Assembly: GCA_944332705.1 (NCBI GenBank)
Contig: CALVKM010000003.1
Span: 28,046 to 92,045 of the forward strand
From: an uncultured Bacilli bacterium
Lineage (GTDB): Bacteria; Bacillota_I; Bacilli_A; RF39; UBA660
DNA length: 64,000 nt
Direction of reading: 5' to 3'
The position numbers and the translations under genes were made by a program. A model generated the notes under the pieces. That model was not told where the DNA came from. It did no database searches and saw only the letters and a program-made list of their open reading frames with translations. This document shows positions 34,327 to 41,900 of this stretch, one piece after another (position 1 is the stretch's first letter; each line of letters opens with the position of its first letter).

Positions 34327-34358
34327 GCTCGTCTAGGGCCCTTGCGGTCCAGGCGAGC
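34327..34358. repeat. GC-rich hairpin downstream of the VP1 stop
   Basis: GCTCGTCT / AGGCGAGC outer stem with GGGCC / GGTCC inner stem and loop CTTGC, 13 bp in all. It lies just after the sequence AGGTAGGACAAATG. An equivalent hairpin follows the VP2 gene after AGGGGAGGACTTATG at a nearly identical distance. Confidence 0.7.
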
Positions 34359-34483
34359 GGGGTGAATTTTTAGCAATTGGAAGAAAAAATAATCCAGCAG
34401 TGAAGAACTGTGCTACAGGAATGTCTGAGCGGCTGCAGTGCAGTTGCAGGCGCTCAGGTTTGGCATTTTCAAAGTTATCAACA

Positions 34484-34512
34484 TCCGCTGGTATAGCGGA
34501 TAATAATACTAT
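34484..34512 (+). repeat. Repeat flanking the TR, upstream copy
   Basis: TCCGCT-GGTA-TAGCGGA hairpin followed by TAATAATACTAT. A close copy is at 34793-34820, so the pair brackets the template repeat. Confidence 0.7.
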
Positions 34513-34533
34513 ACTTGGGTAATCTTGTGATAA

Positions 34534-34637
34534 AATTTCTCGCAACTCGAGTAATTCCAATAACGCCTTCAGGGTGAACAATACGGGTAACCTGAATAAC
34601 AACACTGTGTATAATAACAACAACGCGGTCCGGCCAG
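34534..34637 (+). repeat. DGR template repeat TR
   Basis: 104 bp, non-coding, with 36 adenines mostly in AAC and AAT triplets in register with VR1 codons (reading NNTGN, NNNT and NNNN in the VR frame). It ends in CGGCCAG, shared with VR1; beyond that TR and VR diverge (ACCTTTACAG against TCTTTTATCT), as expected for IMH* and IMH. It lies between the VP1 gene and the accessory genes, and would be transcribed into the RNA template copied by the RT. The surrounding 34640-34981 is rich in hairpins (for example GGAGTGTTA/TAACGCTCC and TTGATTAA/TTAATCAA), likely part of the structured template RNA. Confidence 0.93.
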
Positions 34638-34792
34638 ACCTTTACAGTTCCAGTAATATAAGATTAAGGTTTTATGATTGAGTGAAGTAAAGGACAAAGA
34701 TTATCCAGGAAAATATTCCGAACATGAAATATGGATGGAGTGTTATAAGTAACGCTCCTGTACACCATATTAAATTATTGTATTAAAATTAT

Positions 34793-34820
34793 TCCGCTAG
34801 CATAGCGGATATAATACTAT
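34793..34820 (+). repeat. Repeat flanking the TR, downstream copy
   Basis: TCCGCT-AGCA-TAGCGGA then TATAATACTAT. Same hairpin and tail as at 34484, with a changed loop, suggesting a conserved RNA or protein-binding element of the template transcript. Confidence 0.7.
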
Positions 34821-34981
34821 GCTAAAATTAAAGCATCTAAATATTACATATAAATAATTACTGTGAACTTTGATTAATAATGGATGCTAGTTAATCAAGA
34901 CCGAGTATAACGGGTTATATTATATAAATAGGTGCAGGATAAACAATAATTATTTATTAAAGATTTTAAATGGAGTAAAGA

Positions 34982-35356
34982 TTGAATAAATATGGTGTAA
35001 GACTTTATAAGTCTGGTAAGTTTTATAATGCCTTTGGGGATGAAGGAATGATTTTGCATGAATTACTTGGTTATAAATATATTGAATATAAAAATTCTGT
35101 TGGTTTTCCAGAATCAGCAATTAATAAAGTTAAAGGTAAATTAGATAGTGTAAACATAAGTTATAGTATATATGAAAAAGATAACTTATTAGAAGAACAT
35201 AAAGGTATAGATAAAAACTATAAAATAGTTTTATCTAAAGCTTTAAAGAATTATGATATAGAAAAGAGATTAACAAGATTAAAAAGTAAAATAAATAATT
35301 TAAGTACAGAAGAATTAGAAAGAGTTATTGATAGCTTAGAGGATGGAAGCATATGA
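34982..35356 (+). CDS. DGR accessory protein with a MutS N-terminal-like domain (MSL)
   Basis: 124 residues. The segment RLYKSGKFYNAFGDEGMILHELLGY and VGFPESAINKVKGKLDS matches the pattern of MutS domain I (mismatch-recognition domain: xGxFYExFxxDA...GFPxxxLxxYxxxL). Stand-alone MutS-like proteins are one of the known accessory families of DGRs. It could bind mismatched or RNA-DNA intermediates; that is inference. The C-terminal 40 residues are coiled coil. TTG start after GGAG. It overlaps the next gene by four bases. Confidence 0.75.
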   Translation: MNKYGVRLYKSGKFYNAFGDEGMILHELLGYKYIEYKNSVGFPESAINKVKGKLDSVNISYSIYEKDNLLEEHKGIDKNYKIVLSKALKNYDIEKRLTRLKSKINNLSTEELERVIDSLEDGSI

Positions 35357-35697
35357 ATAACGATAGATTTTTAATTGTTAAAAATATTAAAAGTTTTATA
35401 ATATCTCTAGAGAATATTTTAGTTACTATTCCTAAAAAAGATTATTTATCTAGAGAACTTATTTATCAAGAAGCATTAATACTTCTTGATAATGTTATTA
35501 AAGCTAATTATGAAGTAGATAAAGATAAAAAGAAAGATTATCAAATAGTAGCTTTAGCAAAAGTAAATTTATTAGATTTCTTTTTAGAAAGGGCATATAA
35601 GCTTAAATACATTAGTGAGAAACAAGCAACAAGCAAAGCAAATGAATTATTAAAGATTAATAAGATGTTATATGCTTGGTGCATGAATGAAAGATAA
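35353..35697 (+). CDS. avd: DGR accessory variability determinant (Avd-like)
   Basis: 114 residues, all helical, predicted four-helix bundle. The C-terminal half (NLLDFFLERAYKLKYISEKQ...ELLKINKMLYAWCMNE) fits the Avd/S23-like family, whose last helices read LxxLLRLAxDLxxLS...LxEIGRMLGGW in relatives. Avd forms a basic pentamer that binds the RT and the template RNA and is needed for mutagenic retrohoming. Overlaps MSL by four bases and the RT gene by 11. Confidence 0.8.
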   Translation: MNNDRFLIVKNIKSFIISLENILVTIPKKDYLSRELIYQEALILLDNVIKANYEVDKDKKKDYQIVALAKVNLLDFFLERAYKLKYISEKQATSKANELLKINKMLYAWCMNER

Positions 35698-38660
35698 TAT
35701 AACTTTTGTTAATTTACTTAATATTTATGAACAGGAAATATCTAAGAATGTTAAGAATAAGAAAAAATTAGTTAAGTTTGAAATAAATAAAGTACAAAAT
35801 ATAACTAATATAATTGATATGTTAAATAGGGGTAAAATAGGACATGAACATTATAATATATTTTTAATATATGAACCTAAGTGTAGATTAGTAATGTCTT
35901 TAAGTGTTAGAGATAAGATAATTAATCATTTTGTTACTAGATATGCTTTAGAAGCAAAGCTTACTAAATATTTAGATTTAAGAAATGTTGCTACAAGAAA
36001 AGGCATGGGAAATGATTATGGAATAAGATTAGTAATAAAATATTTAAAAAAGTTAAAGAGTAATAAATTTTATATATTAAAAATAGATATAAGTAAATAT
36101 TTTTATTCCATAGATCATGAAGTATTAAAGAGTTTATTAATTGATAAATTAGATAGTTATGAATATGATTTAATTTGTAAGATAATAGATAGTACTAATA
36201 AAGAATATATTAATTCAACAATTAATAAAATAAAAAAAGATAATAAAGCGGAAGTACCACTTTATTATCATGGACTAGGGCTTCCGATTGGTAATATGAC
36301 AAGTCAATTTCTATCTATATTTTATTTATATAAATTAGATCACTATATCGTCCATGATTTAAAGCTTAAGTATTATGTGCGGTATATGGATGGTGCGACT
36401 GTGTAGGTCGAATAAATTAATGAGTGGAAATCTCATCTAGAAAGTAATACCCATTACATCTAGTAGCGAGTCTTGGAGCTATATTGGTAACAATATAGTT
36501 TAAGCGTAGATAGTCAGGTATTAGGGCTAGTATTGAGCTTCGAAATGTATAATTTCAAGAGCGCAGACATAATCGTCCAGATGGAATGCTATATTTAATA
36601 TTGCGATATGGGAAGTGATATTAAACTCTTGCGGAGTCTGAAAGACCTAGCCATGATATACAATGTTTATTCGATGAACAGTGAGGACCTATGTTTTCTC
36701 AGCTTAATAGAAAGACAGAAGTGCTAATATTAAGAAAAGAGAGTATGATAAACTTAAGAATATCAAAAGAAACATAGGTAGTCAGATAAACTCATAGTAC
36801 CGATGATAATATATTAATAAATATATTGGAGGGAAGGGTTTTACATAACATAGCTCTTATTAAAGCAAACATTATCACTATTCAAGGAGTGGAGAAATAA
36901 TGACAAGTAAAATAATAAGAATAAATCAAATAGTCAAAGAAAAGCCAGATGAAGTATTTACATCGGTCTATCATTTAATAAATAAAGAATTGCTAATGCA
37001 ATGTTTTGAAAAGTTAGATGGTAGTAAAGCTAGTGGGATAGATTCAGTAACTAAGGATATTTATTATATGAATTTAGATGAAAATATAAATAACTTAGTT
37101 AAACGACTCAAAAACAAGAGTTATAAACCACAACCAGCCAGAAAAGTAAAAATACCAAAAGGAAATGGAAAAATGCGAGAACTGGCAATATCAAACTTTG
37201 AAGATAAAATAGTTCAATTGGCTTTAAAGAGTATAATTGAAGCAATATTTGAACCAAAACTTAGTAATAATATGTTTGGTTTTAGACCAAGTAGAGGATG
37301 TCATGAAGCATTAAGACAAATATCTATAGATATTGAACGAAACTTTACTAACTATGTAGTAGAAGCAGATATCAAAGGATATTTTGATAACATAAATCAT
37401 GAAAATCTTATAAAATGTCTAGAGCTACATATAAAGGATAAAAACATAATTATGTTGATTAGAAAATTACTAAAAGCGGGAATACTAGAAAGTGATAACC
37501 TCTATATAGGAGATGATGGAACACCGCAAGGTTCAATATTAAGTCCAGTATTAGCCAATATATACATGTATTATGTATTAGTGAGATGGTTTGATGAGAT
37601 AGTAAGACCAAACTGTCATGGCTTTGCAAGTATAATAAATTATGCAGATGATTTTATATGTTGTTTTCAAAGAAAACAAGATGCAATAGTTTTCTATAAG
37701 AAATGGTTGCCTGAAAGATTAGCAAGGGCTAAATTAGAACTTGCCAAAGATAAAACAAGAATAATAAGTTTTGGAAGATTTGCAAAAGAAAATTGCAAAG
37801 GCAAGAAACCACAAACATTTGAATTTTTAGGTTTTGTACATTATTGTAGTACAAATAGAAATGGCAAATTTAGAGTAAAGAGGAAAACATCCAGTAAGAA
37901 ATTTACTAAGAAATTAGTAGAATTTAACGACTGGTGTAGTAGAAATAGGACCTTGGATATAGATGAACTTATGAACGCATATAAAAAGAAAGTAATAGGA
38001 CACTTCAATTACTATGGAATAACTGATAACTTTCACATGATACAGAAATATAAATTTAGAACCATGCAAATACTATTTAAATGGTTAAATAGGAGAAGTC
38101 AAAGAAAGAGTTATACATGGGAAGAATTTAATAAGTTATTAGAACAATACCAAATTCCTAAACCACGAATATGTGTAAAAATATATGACGATTGATGAAT
38201 AAATGCTATGTTATGAAGAGCCGTATGCGGGAAAGCTGCATGTACGGATCTGTGAGGGGAATATATAGTGATATATATTTCTACTCGATATTTCATTATT
38301 ATGGATAGTGATTTAGAAAAATTAAAAAAAGCAAAAGATATTATAATAGATAAATTAGATAAAAAATATAAGTTAAAAGTAAATACCAAGAAAACTAAAA
38401 TAGTCAGTTGTAGGGAAGGTTTTAGTTTTCTAGGTTATGTATTTAAAGTAATAGATAAAAGAATAGTTATAAAGATAAAAAGAAGTAATTTAGATAAAAT
38501 AAAGAAAAGAGTAAAAGAAGTAAGATATTTACTAGATAATAATAAAATAAGTCATAATAGAGCATTTTGCTCAATTATGACTTATAGTAATTGTTATAAA
38601 TATGCTAGTAATATTAAAGTATTAAAATTAATAGATAGGTATTTTTATCATGAAAAATAG
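35687..38660 (+). CDS. DGR reverse transcriptase, split by a group II intron
   Basis: Two exons, 35687-36392 and 38290-38660, join to a 358-residue RT. Exon 1 has the first catalytic Asp (ILKIDISKYF, D134) and the DGR hallmark IGNMTSQ (residues 201-207) where group II and retroviral RTs have QGxxxSP. Exon 1 ends YVRYMD plus one base; exon 2 begins AT TTC ATT, so splicing makes codon GAT and the motif YMDDFII (Y233-D236). The thumb region with FSFLGYVFKV follows. Without splicing the protein stops 14 bases into the intron (36406) and lacks the second catalytic Asp. ATG 35687 overlaps avd. So the active RT depends on intron removal. Confidence 0.92.
36900..38195 (+). CDS. ltrA: Group II intron-encoded reverse transcriptase/maturase
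   Basis: 431 residues, LtrA-type. It has RT motifs RxLAISNFEDKIVQLAL, FGFRPSRGCHEAL, the first Asp in VVEADIKGYFDNINH, PQGSILSPVLANIY and YADDFICCF (catalytic Asp pair), then the maturase X domain (FEFLGFVHYC...). After the X domain the protein ends near RICVKIYDD; no HNH endonuclease motif is seen, so it is an En-minus type which would need a nick or replication fork to insert. It should promote both splicing and mobility. AAGGAG precedes the ATG. It is clearly different from the DGR RT around it. Confidence 0.95.
   Translation: MTSKIIRINQIVKEKPDEVFTSVYHLINKELLMQCFEKLDGSKASGIDSVTKDIYYMNLDENINNLVKRLKNKSYKPQPARKVKIPKGNGKMRELAISNFEDKIVQLALKSIIEAIFEPKLSNNMFGFRPSRGCHEALRQISIDIERNFTNYVVEADIKGYFDNINHENLIKCLELHIKDKNIIMLIRKLLKAGILESDNLYIGDDGTPQGSILSPVLANIYMYYVLVRWFDEIVRPNCHGFASIINYADDFICCFQRKQDAIVFYKKWLPERLARAKLELAKDKTRIISFGRFAKENCKGKKPQTFEFLGFVHYCSTNRNGKFRVKRKTSSKKFTKKLVEFNDWCSRNRTLDIDELMNAYKKKVIGHFNYYGITDNFHMIQKYKFRTMQILFKWLNRRSQRKSYTWEEFNKLLEQYQIPKPRICVKIYDD
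38218..38289 (+). ncRNA. Intron domains V and VI
   Basis: Domain V: lower helix GAGCCGTA / TACGGATC, 2-nt bulge TG, upper helix TGCGG / CTGCA, GAAAG loop. The catalytic AGC triad is present; opposite its G there is A where most introns have U or G, and the domain has 33 nt and not the usual 34. Domain VI: GAGGG / CT-A-CTC with branch-point A38283 and the AT-rich hairpin AATATAT / ATATATT. Confidence 0.8.
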
Positions 38661-38898
38661 ATATTGGTTTTTTAAAAAGTTATATAAAGATTATGTAATT
38701 ATATTAGATGATAAAGGAATAAATAAAAGTTATTATTATGATAAATTACTTATGAAATACATTAGTAATAATGATATTAATTATATAATAGTTTATAATG
38801 ATTTTGATATTAAAAAAGTTAGTTATAAAGTAAATAATTATAGAAGATATTTAATTATTGAATTTTTAGTTAAATTGATACATACTTGTTTTAAGTAA
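38650..38898 (+). CDS. Small unknown protein, last gene of the DGR operon
   Basis: 82 residues, basic and Tyr-rich (WFFKKLYKDYVIILDDKGINKSYYYDKLL). It starts inside the end of the RT gene (11-base overlap), so its translation is coupled to that of the RT. I recognise no family. It could be a further DGR accessory protein. The following 80 bases hold the promoter of essC. Confidence 0.55.
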   Translation: MKNRYWFFKKLYKDYVIILDDKGINKSYYYDKLLMKYISNNDINYIIVYNDFDIKKVSYKVNNYRRYLIIEFLVKLIHTCFK

Positions 38899-38978
38899 TA
38901 AATTATTAGTTTTTATTATTGAAGAAATACAAAGAATTTGTTATAATTAATTATATAATAAAAGTGGGTTAGATAAGT

Positions 38979-41900
38979 ATGAAAGTATTTTTGATTGATA
39001 ATAATAAAATAATTAAATATATACTACCATCTAAAATAGATGATTCTTTTTTGATTACTTATAATGACCCAGAAGTAAAAGATTGTTTAATTAGTTTTGA
39101 AGGTGCTAATAATAAGTGGTATTTAAAAAGTAATGGGAATGTTAATATAATTGAAAAAGGTGAAGAAGTAGATAATATTGAAGTAATAGAATATCGAAAA
39201 TATATTTTAAAGGTAGTTGGTAAGAAAAATTATTTAGAACTTTTCTTTTTGCCAAGTAAAGAAACTTTGTTTAAACTAAGTTTTAGTGGTTTAGATAGTT
39301 TTTCTGTTGGGGCTGATCCATCATGCCAAATATATTATGATTCTAGTGATTTAACTAAAGTTGAAGCAATATTTAAAGTAATTGATGGTAATTGGACAAT
39401 ATCATGTATTAATGATGATAATTATAAAGTGTTTTTAAATAATTTTAGAATAAGTGTTAAGAAATTAAAATCTGGTGATGTTATATTTATCGGTGGCCTT
39501 AAAATTGTTTGGATGAAAGAATTTATTTGTGTTAATAATCCAAGAAATTCTTTAAAGATCACGGGAATGAAGTTAATTAGTGATGATAATACTTCTAATG
39601 GGGAAATATTACCTGTTAGTGAAGATGAAAAATCAGTTGAATTATATGACAAAGATGATTATTTTGTGCATTATCCATCAATTAGAGAAACATTAGAAGA
39701 AAAAGAAGTAGTAGTAGATGCTCCCCCTAATGAAGAAAAAGATAATTCAATGCCCTTTATTTTATCAATGGGTACATCTATCATTATGTTATCTTCATCA
39801 TTTATGATGACTTATAATGTATTTTATGGTTTTTCTCAAGGAAGAACTATTTGGAATGTTTTACCTCAACTTGTAATGGGTGTATCGATGCTTATCGGGG
39901 GACTTATTATGCCTAGGATTACTAGAGCATGGCAAAAAAAACAAAAAAAGAAAAGAGAAGCTCTAAGACAAGAGAAATATAGTAAATATTTGGCTGATAA
40001 AGATAGAGAACTACAATTAATTATTAAAAATGAATTACAAATATTAAATGATAATTATTTAAATGCTGATGCTTGTTTAGTAGCATTAGATAAAAAAAAT
40101 AAAAACTTCTGGTGGCGAGAAATAGAAGATGATGCTTTTTTAGCTATTAGAGTTGGTAATGGGAAAATTGATTCTAAAGTAGAGGTTAAAGCTCCAGAAG
40201 AGCATTTTACACTTGATGAAGATAACTTATTAGAAGAATCATATAAAATAAAAGATAAGTATGATCATGTAGATGGGGCACCAGTAGTTGTATCACTTAA
40301 AACTAGTGATGTTACATCTTTAATAACAGAAGTAAATAATAAAGATTCTTATATTAATGAACTTGTTTTACAATTAATAATTTTACATAGTAGCCTAGAT
40401 TTAAAACTTGTTTTAATGACTAAAGAAGAAAATATGAGCAGATGGGAATTTATGAAGTATTTGCCTCATATATTCTCGGAAGATAAAAGTATTAGATTCT
40501 TTGGTACAAATGAAAAAGAATGGAAAAATATATCAAATTTCTTGGAAGAAGAATTAAAAAGAAGAAAAGAAATAGCTGGTGATAATTCTGATAAAGGATA
40601 TGTAGGAATACCATATTATTTAATTATTACAGATGATTATAAGAATACAAAATCTATTCAAATAATTGATGACTTAGTAAATAAAAATGGTGGAATGTAT
40701 AGTTTTTCTTTACTTATTCTCGAAGATAACATTAAAAATGTACCATCTAATAGTAAAACATTTATTGAAGTTCGTGGTAAAGATGGTGTAGTTATTGAAA
40801 AAAGTACTGGTTTAAATAAACAATCAATATTTTATTTAGATAAGATAAATAATGATATTGATATGAACAGTATTGCTAAAAGACTTGCTGATATTCCTGT
40901 TATGAGTAAAGAAGGAGCATCAGTTCTTCCAACAAGCCTTAAGTTTCTAGATATGTTTGGAGTATCTAAAATCGAACAATTAAATATACTTAATCGTTGG
41001 CAAACTAATAATCCTGTAGTTTCACTTGACACTGTCATTGGTGTTCATCCAAATGGCGATAAATTTACATTAGACTTACATGAAAAGTTTCAAGGGCCTC
41101 ATGGTTTAATTGCAGGTTCTACTGGTTCTGGTAAATCAGAATTCATTATTACTTATATTTTATCAATGGCGATTAATTATCACCCATATGAAGTCCAATT
41201 TGTTTTAATTGACTATAAAGGTGGTGGCTTAGCTGGAGCTTTCGAAAATAAAGAAACTGGCATTAAAATTCCCCATTTAGCAGGTACTATAACTAACCTT
41301 GATACTCATGAAATGAACCGTAGTTTAGTATCTATTCAAAGTGAACTAAAAAGGCGCCAAAGGATATTTAATGAAGTAAGAGAATCTTTAGGTGAAGGAA
41401 CAATAGATATTTATAAATATCAAAAGTTATATAGAGAAGGTGTAGTTAAAACACCATTATCGCATTTATTCATCATCTGCGATGAATTCGCGGAATTAAA
41501 ACAACAACAACCGGATTTTATGCAAGAGTTAATTTCTACATCGCGGATTGGACGTTCCCTAGGTATTCATTTAATACTTGCAACTCAAAAACCAAGTGGG
41601 GTTGTAAATGATCAAATTTGGGCAAACTCTAGATTTAAAGTGTGCTTGAGAGTTCAAGAAAAATCAGATAGTATGGAAATGCTAAAACGCCCTGAAGCGG
41701 CTTCAATTAAAGAAACAGGTAGATTTTACTTACAAGTTGGTTATGATGAATTATTTGAAATTGGTCAAAGTGGATGGAGTGGAGCAAAATACACTCCAAG
41801 TGATAAAATTCAAAAGAAAATTGATGAATCAATAAATTATATAGATAATACTGGTTATGTTATAAAAAGTATTAAAGATATTGATCCAAATGAAGTAAAT

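Larger units (their letters stand above)
36393..38289 (+). mobile_element. Group II intron inserted in the DGR RT active-site codons
   Basis: A 1897-bp intron. It starts GTGCGACT, the group II 5' consensus. Its end carries a recognisable domain V (38218-38250) and domain VI (from 38254, GAGGG pairing with CT-A-CTC, bulged A at 38283, seven bases from the 3' end) and ends in AT. The exact borders are set by the exon frame: removing it restores YMDD. It lies in the same direction as the host gene, so it can splice from the RT mRNA. The region 36407-36899 before the maturase gene is the structured domain I-III RNA and 38196-38289 is the end of domain IV plus V and VI. Confidence 0.93.

Noticed and set aside
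34029..34623. Antisense ORFs across the variable region and the template repeat
   Set aside because: They follow the GC-rich VR and TR on the wrong strand, have no SD or family, and arise because these segments are free of stops.
36393..36406. End of the first RT frame at 36406 taken as a natural C-terminus
   Set aside because: The last codons are intron sequence; the joined exons give the complete conserved motif and thumb.
36900..38195. HNH endonuclease domain in the intron protein
   Set aside because: The protein ends soon after the X domain and shows no HNH Cys/His pattern.
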